Assembly (NCBI RefSeq): GCF_947502415.1 | Contig: NZ_CANMZV010000031.1 | Location: forward strand, 1-38,382 | Direction: 5' to 3' | DNA length: 38,382 bases | Source of the DNA: an uncultured Photobacterium sp. | GTDB taxonomy: Bacteria > Pseudomonadota > Gammaproteobacteria > Enterobacterales > Vibrionaceae | Shown: piece by piece, positions 1-8,283 of the stretch | Layout: each line of letters opens with the position of its first letter | Numbering within the stretch: position 1 is the stretch's first letter | The notes under the pieces: generated by a model | The model's input: only the letters and a program-made list of their open reading frames with translations | What the model was told of the DNA's origin: nothing | Database searches by the model: none | Translations under genes and position numbers: made by a program

Positions 1-48
1 AAAAATGAAGCCTATTCTAAAAAAGCAACCTCTCTGGAAGCCTTGTAA
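1..48 (+). CDS. Possible C-terminal tail of a gene entering from the left
   Basis: Frame 1 of the plus strand is open from the window edge to a TAA at 46-48 and would encode 15 residues ending SLEAL. The downstream sequence turns AT-rich and non-coding, which fits a gene end. The piece is too short to identify and could be chance. Confidence 0.25.
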   Translation, partial: KNEAYSKKATSLEAL

Positions 49-273
49 AATAAGGGCTCTTCATGATCTTGCCCTGGAAATCCCATAATGCATATCGATG
101 ATGTGCAATTGTACTACAATAGAACAGTATTTTGCTTTCATGTGTACGTTATTGTGAGAGAAAACGAATGATTACCAAAATATTTGTTTAATTAACAAAC
201 AAAAATCATTACAACGAATATGAGTGAGGAAGGAATAGTAATGAAATGAAATTCGATTTGAATTCTTTGATTA

Positions 274-306
274 ATAAAAAAGGCCTCAAGCTAAAAGCTT
301 AAGGCC
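274..306 (-). terminator. Rho-independent terminator of the DUF3622 gene
   Basis: An 11-bp stem (282-292 with 296-306, one mismatch) encloses a 3-nt loop. On the minus strand it is followed by a run of U from 281 downwards. It lies 34 bp beyond the stop codon of the DUF3622 gene. The rest of 49-339 is AT-rich and shows me no gene. Confidence 0.8.
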
Positions 307-339
307 CTTATTCGGCGTTAAGAATCTTAATTCTTAAGA

Positions 340-588
340 TTATTCTGCATCTGCAGCTTCTTCGTTGGCTTTACGTTGAAGAGCCTTACGCTTATTGCGT
401 TCAATCTGATTTTGAACAAACTCAGCAAGAGCCTTTTCTGCCCACTCAGTTGCTGCGGCTTCAGTTTCAAAGCCCATTTCACGTTTAGAAATGGTAGTGC
501 GTCGCGCAGATACCTGACGAATAATTTCTGCAGCCCAACCGTTTCGTTTTTCTACAACGCGGTAATCGAATTTTTTGCCGTTTGCCAT
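340..588 (-). CDS. DUF3622 family small protein
   Basis: This encodes an 82-residue soluble, highly charged protein that I recognise as the DUF3622 family of Vibrio and relatives; its function is unknown. The N-terminal half (KKFDYRVVEKRNGWAAEI, then a basic stretch rich in R, T and S) and the central GFETEAAATEWAEKALAEF are the family-like parts. The last 25 residues are a charged tail rich in K, R, E and A that is probably helical. There is no signal peptide or membrane segment. The ATG is preceded by AGGAAA at good spacing, which supports this start. It is monocistronic, with its own terminator just downstream. The family call comes from memory of sequence style. Confidence 0.75.
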   Translation of the reverse strand: MANGKKFDYRVVEKRNGWAAEIIRQVSARRTTISKREMGFETEAAATEWAEKALAEFVQNQIERNKRKALQRKANEEAADAE

Positions 589-740
589 TTGATTTCCTAG
601 GGATGACTAAAAGAAAGGAGCATATTCATCAGTTCCATTGCACTTGCTCCGAAAACGCTATCCCTTCGTAAGCCCGGTATTAGAGCACATAACCAGAGAT
701 ATGTAGAGCAATAGTTCCATAACTAGGCCCGTTCAATCAA

Positions 741-1622
741 TTACAGCTCAAGTTGCCAGCGTTTTAACGGCCATTCAGAATCAATACCTTCCCCCCAGCG
801 GTCGATACTGTCAATCATCAAAATACGTTCAGGATTTGGAACCAAAAACTTAAGCTGCTTACTTGCGTACTTAGACGTCAAAACCCAAAGTGAGTCATCC
901 TCACTAAGCAACTGAAGTAATGCCTGCTTATCGGCATTTGTCCATTCCAACTCCGGTTGAGTAAACCGGTCGACAACAAAAAGCTGATTGCCAAAAGCAA
1001 AATCTTCCAGCTCTTGTGAAAGTAACACCACTGAATCAACTTCAGCACCAAACAATGCCTTTTGTTGCGGATTTATTAGCTGGCGTACCGCTAGCATCAG
1101 CTGTTGTTGGTTTGCAGCTATCTGACTGGCTTGTTCCGGCCATATCCGTTGCAGATCAGCACTCACAATTGCGGCCATGCGAGTTAAGTTAGTCGGATTT
1201 AGCCAAGCATAGACAGTTATTGTTCCATCATCGAGCCTCAGGGCTGCTACCCCCCTGCGCTCTTGGTGAAATAGCCTGAGAGGCATCAATTTCAACAATC
1301 TGGATGTTGCCCTGACGTGCATGCACATACAATGGGTCCTGAGGCCAAATAGCTCCTAGCATAATAACAACTAAGGCGCTTCTCGCCGTTTTTGTCGTTA
1401 ATTCCGCCCCCTTGCTATTAAACCAATTCAGCAAACGCTTTACACCATAACGCGTTGGCGACAGATCGACGTTCCTTTCGACAGCTCAGAGGGCAGCATA
1501 TAAGTCACCGGTGTTGCTGTCAGTATGTCTTTTGCTTGTACCACTGAAGATGAAAATACAGAGCAACCGATTACCGTCACCCAAACAAGCTTCAACAAAC
1601 TATTATTTGATCGGATTGTCAT
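741..1622 (-). pseudogene. Broken metal ABC transporter substrate-binding protein (ZnuA/TroA-like)
   Basis: Three pieces in different frames add up to one periplasmic metal-binding lipocalin-independent (cluster A-1) protein. Residues 1-30 are a signal peptide (ending SSVVQA), followed by mature sequence up to ELSKG near 1475. The frame then shifts to read NVDLSPTRYGVKRLLNWF and continues to ASQAISPRAQG. A second shift lies in a run of six G (1250-1255 on the minus strand), after which VAALRLDDGT leads to the C terminus at 741. Removing one G from the run would restore the second junction. This protein would deliver Zn2+ or Mn2+ to the permease encoded immediately upstream (10-bp gap). With two frameshifts it should not make a working protein. 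The exact metal cannot be told. Confidence 0.8.
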
Positions 1623-1631
1623 CTCTTTAAA

Positions 1632-2402
1632 TCACCCTTTACGAACAATGCGAAAACTCGTGGCACACAAAAAGAACATAGCCGACAATAAGACAAAGCT
1701 ACCCATGTTCTTGGTCAACAAACGAGCGGTTGCGCCAGGGATCAGCAAAAGTGCGCCAACTAGCACAGCCCCAACAATTTTGACTGACGCGATCGTCACC
1801 AGGGTGATCATCATGACAAATAGATAATCGTAATAGTTGGTAGCAAAACCACGCACTTTGGCAATATCCGGACTGATGTATGTGAGCAAAATGCGATTAA
1901 AGGTCCGGATCAACAACATTATTAATAGGCAACTCACAGCCAATATGAGTAAATCCTGATCGATTACTATCAAGATCAAACCAAATAATACATTTTCCAA
2001 CATGTGAATATTGATTTTACGTGCCACATACATCAGCAATGCCGCCCCTACAGCTAACGCCTGAGCAATGAGCCCCACCACCAAGGTGTCATAAGGCACA
2101 TTCGTTCGATTACGGACAAAATGAAGTAGCTACGTGAAAATCATACAGAAGCTAAATAAGCCAATCATCGGATTTTCCGGTGGCTCACCCAATGCAATAC
2201 CGATCAATGCAGCATGACCAACCGCTTCGGAGAAAAAAGCCAACCTTTTGGCTATAACCAAAGTGCCGTGTCCACCAAGCAAAGGATCCAACAACAAGGC
2301 TGCAACTACCGCATTAACAACCATAAAGGCATAGAAAAAACTTTCACTCAACCACCCGGCGTCTACTCCGGATTGTGCCAGAGCTCGGATCATATCCATC
2401 AT
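1632..2402 (-). pseudogene. Broken metal ABC transporter permease (ZnuB/MntB family)
   Basis: This would be the inner-membrane channel subunit of a metal ABC transporter. The first 80 residues (from ATG at 2402, preceded by GGAGG) match the start of the family and include DPLLGGHGTLVIAKRLAFFS and AVGHAALIGIALG. The frame is lost near 2125-2140, after GLFSFCMIF. The other frame resumes with LLHFVRNRTNVPYDTLVVG and carries the remaining membrane segments, including the family-typical VASVKIVGAVLVGALLLIPG region (here IASVKIVGAVLVGA), to the stop at 1632. The two parts together approximate the usual length of about 260-290 residues, so a single frameshift is the main lesion. No ABC ATPase gene lies on either side. 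Confidence 0.82.
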
Positions 2403-2485
2403 GCGACATCCTCCAGGTTCGTTCGTTATATCTGACTGCGTTACCGCGCTGTAATGATTGAAAAGACGCTCAATTTTTACCTTTT

Positions 2486-2830
2486 TTATTGCCAGGCCAC
2501 TGGATTTGGATCTCTCCGGTAAACGGCGTCAAGCCACAAGGCTTCCAGTTCACTCACCAATGGTCATGTATCTTTTCCTTCAAATTCAAGGTTATCCTGA
2601 TGAACATTGCGGATTTCCTCATGGGCCAAACGAAGCTCACCAGTCATTGCCAGCTCAGGTGATTTAAGCTCCTCAACAGATACCTAATGAACAGCCCGCT
2701 CATGTCCTTCCGAAGAAAGCTGGTGATAAGGCAAAAGAATGCCCACTACCAAAAGGAACATGGCAATGAAAAGCACAACCCACTTACCTTCTCTCCCGCC
2801 GTCATCCGAAATTACCGATTCAGTGATCAT
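2486..2830 (-). pseudogene. Broken DUF6162-type membrane-anchored protein
   Basis: Reading from ATG at 2830 (overlapping the upstream TGA as ATGA) gives a short cytoplasmic N terminus (MITESVISDDGGREG), one strong membrane helix (about residues 17-34, WVVLFIAMFLLVVGILLP), and then a TAG at 2686-2684. The same frame continues past the stop with VSVEELKSPELAMTGELRL and AHEEIRNVHQDN, meets a TGA, and continues with SELEALWLD before a final TAA at 2488. The breaks are therefore nonsense mutations (or in-frame losses), not frameshifts. I assign DUF6162 from memory of small proteins that accompany PepSY/DUF4198/metal ABC loci. Its role in metal uptake is unknown. Confidence 0.55.
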
Positions 2831-3066
2831 TTTCCTGAAATCTCGACAACATCCACTTCCACCGGACTTTCATGACCAGCATCGAATATCGGATAAAAAT
2901 CGGTATTTGGTATATCAAACTCGGCAATTGAGCGTTTATCGGTTGTCGCTTTATCAATCAGGTTATCGTCGTAATCAAACATATCGACGTTATAATCAAC
3001 CGCTGTACTTCCATCGCTATAACCCGCTTCACAAACTAGCTTTTCACCTTCAAACCAACAGCTCAT
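2827..3066 (-). pseudogene. C-terminal remnant of a small exported acidic protein of the metal locus
   Basis: An open stretch encodes EGEKLVCEAGYSDGS, then an acidic domain ending in DAGHESPVEVDVVEISGK. It has no signal peptide or natural start of its own. Its 5' end is fused, in another frame, to the broken DUF4198 gene (they overlap at 3050-3066). The apparent MSCWF start has no ribosome site. I infer a deletion that removed the end of DUF4198 and the start of this gene. The acidic, histidine-containing tail could bind metal, but I do not recognise the family with certainty. Confidence 0.5.
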
Positions 3067-3406
3067 CCCGCTCCGCCTTATTGGCTTTCATCCACTTCAC
3101 CGTATCTCGACGACCAGCCTTATACTGGGTGTAGTAGGAAGGCGTGCCGTTAATGGCAACTTTATGAGTACCTTTTTCTTGGAAATAGAAATCAAACATT
3201 GAACGACGCTTCTCGCGGATCACAAAGTTTGGGCGTTCCTTGCGACCATCAGGCATCACAACCTGTGCAGTTTCACTACCAGCCGGTTTATCGAACACAA
3301 ACGTACCGTGGGAAGCGGTTACATCGAAAGTCAGCCCGTCGCCCCCTTCTTTGGACACAGTAAAGTGCGAAGGTAATACCCAGCGAGGATGGGCATTCGC
3401 CGTTGC
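3050..3406 (-). pseudogene. DUF4198 protein remnant (periplasmic, metal-uptake associated)
   Basis: From ATANAHPRWVLPSHFTVSKE (the end of a signal peptide and the mature N terminus typical of DUF4198) the frame runs through ASHGTFVFDKPAGSE and SYYTQYKAGRRDT and stops at DELLV. That is only about 110 mature residues, whereas the family is usually 230-280. The signal peptide start is missing because the reading frame comes in directly from the PepSY remnant. DUF4198 proteins are periplasmic and found with TonB receptors and metal (Ni/Co/Zn/Fe) transporters. Here both ends are lost to deletion. Confidence 0.75.
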
Positions 3407-3693
3407 CGAAACCTCAATACCCGACGGTTTGCCTGAAACATCAACACATTGAGTAATAAACTCAATCAGCATCTGTTCATCCGGTACATAACACACGAAC
3501 CCGATGCCATTAATTCATCAGTCAGCTGTAATTCCACCTCACTGACTGAGGGCAGGCTATTCACAAAAAGCTCAGGTCGATTAAGGGTGATGCCGGTAAC
3601 TGAGAAAAACAGCACCACCAGTAACAAAGCCATTGAAATATAGATATGAAGGCGTCGCGCCCAAAGCTGAACAGCCTTCGTCTTTAGCAGCAT
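3407..3693 (-). pseudogene. PepSY-associated membrane protein remnant
   Basis: The N terminus (MLLKTKAVQLWARRLHIYIS, then one membrane helix MALLLVVLFFSVTGITLNRP) is characteristic of PepSY-TM proteins, which often act in the reduction or handling of siderophore iron. After about 65 residues the frame shifts near 3485. The other frame continues with YVPDEQMLIEFI and GKPSGIEV, which is the expected continuation. It then fuses abruptly to the DUF4198 sequence, so the PepSY domain end and later membrane helices are deleted. It is the first gene of the decayed minus-strand locus and sits about 45 bp from a candidate Fur box. Confidence 0.75.
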
Positions 3694-3738
3694 GAGCAAT
3701 TACATCAAAACCGTAGGAAATCTTATGCGCACAATTTA

Positions 3739-3757
3739 ATTGATAATCGTTTGTATT
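3739..3757. promoter_or_regulatory. Candidate Fur box upstream of the decayed metal-uptake locus
   Basis: The 19-mer ATTGATAATCGTTTGTATT agrees with the palindromic Fur consensus (AATGATAAT-N-ATTATCATT) at 13 of 18 non-central positions by hand count; the left half is nearly perfect. It lies just upstream of the first broken gene (PepSY), where an iron-responsive operator would be expected. It could have outlived its genes. Confidence 0.45.
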
Positions 3758-3791
3758 GGTATTTGGTTTACATTGTTTACGTTTGGCGGGG

Positions 3792-4556
3792 TTATATGTC
3801 TACTGTACAGCAGGGATCAAAATCATCATTAAGCAGCATCGGCCAGTAACCACGCGGGTTAGCCAATACTCGGGTATTGTGAATGGTAATATCTGTGCTG
3901 CTGTGGATATGCCCGTGGAACCAGGCTGCGATGTCGTACCTTTCCATCAATTCTTCAAGATTACTGGCATAAGCAGCAGCAAGCGGTGGGATTTTATCAT
4001 CAGGAAAGCATTTGGCACTTGGGGCATGGTGGGAAACAACAACGGTTTTACCCTTATAGCCGCTTTGTAATTCAGATTCTAAAAACTGCCGGCTCTGGTA
4101 ATGAATTTCAAGTGCATCAATTGGTCTGAACATTGAGCCTCTCGCGTCCATATGAACCTTTCGGTGATCATTCATGCATTCCGCCGCCCGGTTCATTGCT
4201 TCCATAGGATTACCATCAAGCCGGTAGTCGGTATAGAGCGTTGCCCCCAGAAAGCGGATATGGTCGATTTCTATGGCTTCCTGCTCTAAAAAGTGAACAT
4301 GCGTTCCTCGGGTCGCCGTTCGCCAGTTTTGATGGCATTTCTGCAAGATTGAACCATAAGGTTCATGATTTCCAGTCACGACAATTGTCTGCTTGCCCTT
4401 TGTCTCCGCCAGAACCCAGTCAATGTAATGACTCTCGCATCCGGTTCCTATATCCCCGGCAATGATGATCAGGTCAGCGTTTGTCTCCGGCAACGAAAAA
4501 TCCCACGGGCTTGCCATAAATTCCAGGTGTAGATCTGATAAATACTGCACGAACAT
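3792..4556 (-). CDS. Metallophosphoesterase (calcineurin-like)
   Basis: This encodes a cytoplasmic dinuclear-metal phosphoesterase of about 254 residues. All the family metal motifs are present: DLH (residues 8-10), GD (34-35), GNHE (62-65), a VVSHHAP histidine pair in the second half, and GHIH near the C terminus. The substrate cannot be told; relatives act on phosphomonoesters, phosphodiesters or cyclic nucleotides. I start it at the ATG at 4556 (MFVQYLSDLH), which has GGAG about 8 bases upstream, rather than at an in-frame start eight codons earlier that would put MSRLRRAI in front of the first beta strand. It stands alone, 84 bp downstream of the EF-G-like gene's stop, and may be read with it. 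Confidence 0.88.
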   Translation of the reverse strand: MFVQYLSDLHLEFMASPWDFSLPETNADLIIIAGDIGTGCESHYIDWVLAETKGKQTIVVTGNHEPYGSILQKCHQNWRTATRGTHVHFLEQEAIEIDHIRFLGATLYTDYRLDGNPMEAMNRAAECMNDHRKVHMDARGSMFRPIDALEIHYQSRQFLESELQSGYKGKTVVVSHHAPSAKCFPDDKIPPLAAAYASNLEELMERYDIAAWFHGHIHSSTDITIHNTRVLANPRGYWPMLLNDDFDPCCTVDI

Positions 4557-4664
4557 GATGGCTCTCCGAAGACGAGACAACAGAAAGCAGCCAACTGACT
4601 GCTTTCTGCTAATTACATTTGTTATTTAATGGCTTATATCATTATATACTCAGGTCAACAGCCA

Positions 4665-6689
4665 CTAACTCGCAACCTGTGACTCACTGCACACACGCTT
4701 CTGCACATTCAGTGGCGCTGCCTCATAATGGCTGAGAGCCAGACTGAAACTGCCTTCTCCACCTGTAATTGCGCGTAAACGCTGCGAAAAATCCTGCAAC
4801 TCATTAAGTGGTGCCTTCGCCTGTACAGAGGTAAAGTTATTTTGCGTTACGCCTGTACCAATAATGATCCCGCGACTACCGGCTAGATCACCGGTAACAT
4901 CACCCACGGCCGGTGTTGGTATCATCAGCGACAGTTCCGCTATGGGCTCTAAAACAATCGGATTAGCATTAGTCACCGCATTCAGGAAAGCCTTCTTACC
5001 CGCAATAACAAAAGCAATTTCCTTCGAGTCAACCGAGTGGTATTTACCATCATAAACGGTAACTTCGATATCCCTGATTGGATTACCGGAAATCGCCCCT
5101 TCATCCAAGGCCTGCCGGATCCCCTTTTCAACAGCAGGGAGCAATGCGGTAGGAATGGTTCCCCCCACCACTTTATTCACGAAAGAAAAACCCGAGCCAG
5201 GCTCCAACGGGCGTACCCTGAGCTGTACCTCACCAAACTGTCCGGCTCCACCACTCTGTTTTTTATGGCGGTAGTGCCCTTCTGCCGGCTGAGTGATCGT
5301 TTCGTAGTATTCTATGCTTGGTTGAGAGGCCTCCACATTCAACTTATACACCGACTCCATCTTTTCCATCGCAATCTTCAAATGGAACTCACCCTGCCCG
5401 CTTAGTAAAGTTTCGTTGGTGCGAGTGCGATGCTCTAACCGTAATGTCGGATCTTCAGCCGTTATTTTTTGCAGAGTTTCAGAAAGCTTCTGTTCATCCC
5501 CACGCTTTGTTGGCTGAATTGCCAGGCTGTACATGGGCGGCGGGAACGTCAGCGTACGCATCGTGATGCCATCTTCATCATGGGAATCATGAATCACCGA
5601 ATCAAAATAAAGGTCATCCACTTTGGCCAGGACACATAAATCCCCGGCTTTGGCACGACTTATCTCAATGCGCTTTTTCCCCTGCAACTGGTACAGGTGA
5701 CCAACTTTAAATGCTTTATTACTTTCACCAATATACAACTGGCTACCGGCATTTATTTCACCTTGGAAAACGCGAATATAGGCAAGTTTACCGAGATACG
5801 GATCAACACTCACCTTATAGACATGGGCTACGCTATGGTCTAGCCGCTCACAATTCACTTTTATCTGCTTTCCATCTTTCTCCAGCATAGGCGAATTGCC
5901 TTCTTCCGGCAGGGGCATAATTTCAGCCAAAGTTCGCAGCAGCAAATCAACCCCGGCTCCGGTTTCGGCAGAAACAAAACAAATAGGAATAACATGTCCG
6001 GTACGCAGTGCTTCTTCAAACGGGTCATGCAGTTGATGCGGCGATAACGCCGAGCCTTGCTCGAGATATAACTCCATCAAGACTTCATCAACCTCTATGA
6101 TTTGATCAATCAATCGCTCATGCGAAATTGCAACACTGTCAAATAGTGACGATTTGTCATAATCAGGCTCAAAGTAGCAATCTATAACACTGTTGCCATC
6201 TTCTGACGGCAAGTTAATCGGTAAACAGCTCTGGCCAAAATGAGACGTCACTTCGGCGATAAATTCACCTAATTGATGGGAATTGAGGTCCAGCTTATTG
6301 ATAATGATCATCTGACATTTTTGCTGCTCTTTTGAAAAATCAAGCAGACGATCTGAGACTTGGTTTAGCGGGGTATTAGCGTCGAGCACCAAAGCGGAGG
6401 TTTCAACCGCTGGGAAAACACTTAATGATCGCCCAAGAAGCTCAGGAAGCCCTGGGGTATCAATAAGGTTCATTCGATGATTGTGCCAGGTTAAGGCTAC
6501 AGGCGTTGCTTCGATACTGTGCTGATACTGAATCGATTGGGGGTCGAAATCAGTAACCGTATCTCCCTGCTGTACACAGCCCAAATGAGTCGTTGCCTGA
6601 GACTCATACAAAAGACGTTCAATTAACGTCGTTTTACCAACTCCGCTCTGACCAATAAATCCAACGTTTCGTATTTCATTAACAGACAT
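4665..6689 (-). CDS. Elongation factor G-like GTPase (EF-G2 type, lacking the catalytic histidine)
   Basis: This encodes a 674-residue protein with the whole EF-G domain order: G domain (about 1-270), domain II (about 285-370), and domains III-V with the family signatures YRHKKQSGGAGQFGEV in domain IV and a domain V ending near residue 670. The P loop is GQSGVGKT (13-20) and NKLD lies at 131-134. In canonical EF-G, G3 reads DTPGH; here it is DTPGL (77-81), so the GTPase-activating histidine is replaced. The switch I RGIT motif is also absent (HSIE in its place). It therefore belongs with EF-G-like paralogues such as mycobacterial EF-G2 and is probably not the main translocase. The start at MSVNEIRN has AGGGGG just upstream. 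A GC-rich 6-bp hairpin (6746-6760) lies in its leader. Confidence 0.9.
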   Translation of the reverse strand: MSVNEIRNVGFIGQSGVGKTTLIERLLYESQATTHLGCVQQGDTVTDFDPQSIQYQHSIEATPVALTWHNHRMNLIDTPGLPELLGRSLSVFPAVETSALVLDANTPLNQVSDRLLDFSKEQQKCQMIIINKLDLNSHQLGEFIAEVTSHFGQSCLPINLPSEDGNSVIDCYFEPDYDKSSLFDSVAISHERLIDQIIEVDEVLMELYLEQGSALSPHQLHDPFEEALRTGHVIPICFVSAETGAGVDLLLRTLAEIMPLPEEGNSPMLEKDGKQIKVNCERLDHSVAHVYKVSVDPYLGKLAYIRVFQGEINAGSQLYIGESNKAFKVGHLYQLQGKKRIEISRAKAGDLCVLAKVDDLYFDSVIHDSHDEDGITMRTLTFPPPMYSLAIQPTKRGDEQKLSETLQKITAEDPTLRLEHRTRTNETLLSGQGEFHLKIAMEKMESVYKLNVEASQPSIEYYETITQPAEGHYRHKKQSGGAGQFGEVQLRVRPLEPGSGFSFVNKVVGGTIPTALLPAVEKGIRQALDEGAISGNPIRDIEVTVYDGKYHSVDSKEIAFVIAGKKAFLNAVTNANPIVLEPIAELSLMIPTPAVGDVTGDLAGSRGIIIGTGVTQNNFTSVQAKAPLNELQDFSQRLRAITGGEGSFSLALSHYEAAPLNVQKRVCSESQVAS

Positions 6690-6899
6690 AAATGCCCCCT
6701 GGAAAAAGAAAGACGAGTAGTGACACATTTTTCATTGTGTTAACTGGCGGCTTGGCCGCCCTGTCGTCTTCCAAGTCATTTTCCGTATGGGGATATCCAT
6801 AATCGTTCCATTTAGTGACCAGTTACTTAAAGCTTAACTGCACTTCCTGTATCTGCTGTGATTTTCTTCATAATAATCAACCTGTATTCTCAATTAATA

Positions 6900-7046
6900 A
6901 AAATTGCCGCGGCTGCCGAAGTAAAACAGCTAGTACCTTTCCACTTCTCACGGCGTTATGAAAACCAGGCTAAAAAGTTGTACCAAGAGATCGAAGAAGC
7001 CTTTCCCCAAGTGCTGCGATGCGGCTTAGTACTCGACAAAGTTTAA
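6900..7046 (+). pseudogene. C-terminal fragment of an RNase Z-like metallo-beta-lactamase fold protein
   Basis: The frame ending at TAA 7044-7046 encodes AEVKQLVPFHFSRRYENQ followed by a helix (AKKLYQEIEEAF). This resembles the final segment of RNase Z/ElaC-type hydrolases, where a histidine in the L-V-P-F-H-F-S pattern binds zinc. The sequence before residue K (6900) looks unrelated and AT-rich, and no other part of such an enzyme lies upstream. The next gene upstream is on the opposite strand. I read it as a leftover after a large deletion. The family call is from motif style only. Confidence 0.55.
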
Positions 7047-7078
7047 AAACAAAAAAACGAGAGTATTCATCACTCTCG
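7046..7078 (-). terminator. Terminator of the TonB2 operon
   Basis: A perfect 7-bp stem (7058-7064 with 7072-7078) with a 7-nt loop is followed on the minus strand by a long U run (7057 down to 7051). It lies about 40 bp after the stop of the TPR gene. On the plus strand the 3' side is only weakly T-rich, so it serves mainly the minus strand. Confidence 0.8.
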
Positions 7079-7119
7079 CTTTACTTTCACAGACCTCGGG
7101 GGCACAGCGCTGTTTGATG

Positions 7120-8283
7120 CTAACTCTGCATATTCCGAATTTGGCTCAAGTATTTAATCCAAGATTTTGCCGCTGCGGTTGGCTCTATATTGTTAGCTTG
7201 CTTAGCGTGAACAAGAGCCTGGTCAAAATCTTCAAGCTTGTAATAAGCCCGGGCTTTGGCAAGCTCTACATCAGCTTTACGGCTTTCCTGATCAACTCTG
7301 TCCAGTTCCGTTAATGCCTTTCGGTAATAACCTTCCTGAAGCAACAACTGCGCCAATGACCATCGATGCTTATTGTCCAGCTTAGCCGCCAGTCTCCAGA
7401 CTGAAATAGCCTCATCCCACTCTTTGGCTATTTGCCAATACATCGCCTGGGATGAAACCAGCTCAGCATTTCTTTCAGCACCTTCCAACTCAGCATAGAT
7501 TCGTGCAGCCCGTTCAGGGATCCCCCGCTGAGCATACAGCTGCGCCATTGTTTTTAAATCTTGCAGGCTCAACGCAACGCCCTGACGCTTAGCCAATGCC
7601 ATGGTATCCAATGCATCCTTCGAACGTCCCAGTCGTAACTGGACACCCGCCATCTGCTGCCACCAGGTCGTTTTATCCGGCTCAAGCACTATCAGACGCT
7701 TAAGTGTCGATATTGCTCCCTTCCAATACTTAAGCTGAAGCTGTGCACCGAGCTTAATGCTCAAAGGGGCAACCTCCTCAAGCTTAGTCAGCGAGTCATA
7801 AATAGAAATGGCAGACAACACTGATTTCCACTCACTCAGCTGGTAATGAGACTGGGCTATTCGCAGCCAAAGTTCATCAGCCTTCTGCCCTTTGGGAAAA
7901 TTTTTGGACAATTGGTAATAGTGAGGCAACGCCTGCTTGAACTGTTCATCAGAAAGCAAAAGATCAGCCAGCATTCTTTGCGTTACCCAGGCTTGTTCAT
8001 CCTCTAATAAGCCGCTTTTTACCGCATCAGATAAATTTGCTATCGCCTTATCAATATTACCCTGCTGCCAGTAAAATACACCCAACATACGTTTAACGAA
8101 TGCCTGATCATAAGCCTTAGACGGAGTAAGCCCTGCCAGTAAGACGATCGCCTCATCCAGCTTATCTTCTTGTTGCAGGTTATGCGCTCGCTGAACCTTA
8201 CCGGCCGTATACTGGGAAAGTTCAGCATGAACAGGCCCGGCCACAAAGACCAGAGCCAGAATAAATGCAAGTTTCTTGATCAT
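7120..8283 (-). CDS. Periplasmic TPR-repeat protein of the TonB2 operon
   Basis: This 387-residue protein has a clear signal peptide (MIKKLAFILALVFVAGPVHA) followed almost entirely by helical tetratricopeptide-type repeats. Repeated cores include LLAGLTPSKAYDQAFV, GVFYWQQGNIDKAIANLSDA, KARAYYKLEDFDQALVHAKQ and others. It is the last gene of the operon and overlaps tonB2 by 4 bp (ATGA), so the two are translationally coupled. The same gene order ending in a TPR protein is found in Vibrio cholerae next to tonB2 (from memory). A role as a periplasmic scaffold for the energiser or its receptors is inference. Confidence 0.85.
   Translation of the reverse strand: MIKKLAFILALVFVAGPVHAELSQYTAGKVQRAHNLQQEDKLDEAIVLLAGLTPSKAYDQAFVKRMLGVFYWQQGNIDKAIANLSDAVKSGLLEDEQAWVTQRMLADLLLSDEQFKQALPHYYQLSKNFPKGQKADELWLRIAQSHYQLSEWKSVLSAISIYDSLTKLEEVAPLSIKLGAQLQLKYWKGAISTLKRLIVLEPDKTTWWQQMAGVQLRLGRSKDALDTMALAKRQGVALSLQDLKTMAQLYAQRGIPERAARIYAELEGAERNAELVSSQAMYWQIAKEWDEAISVWRLAAKLDNKHRWSLAQLLLQEGYYRKALTELDRVDQESRKADVELAKARAYYKLEDFDQALVHAKQANNIEPTAAAKSWIKYLSQIRNMQS

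Noticed and set aside
3050..3496. A single 148-residue gene
   Set aside because: It is a fusion of PepSY and DUF4198 remnants without a proper start, so I split it into two pseudogene fragments.
6746..6760. A GC-rich hairpin in the leader of the EF-G-like gene
   Set aside because: It has a 6-bp stem only and no U run or alternative structure; too little to call a regulator or terminator.
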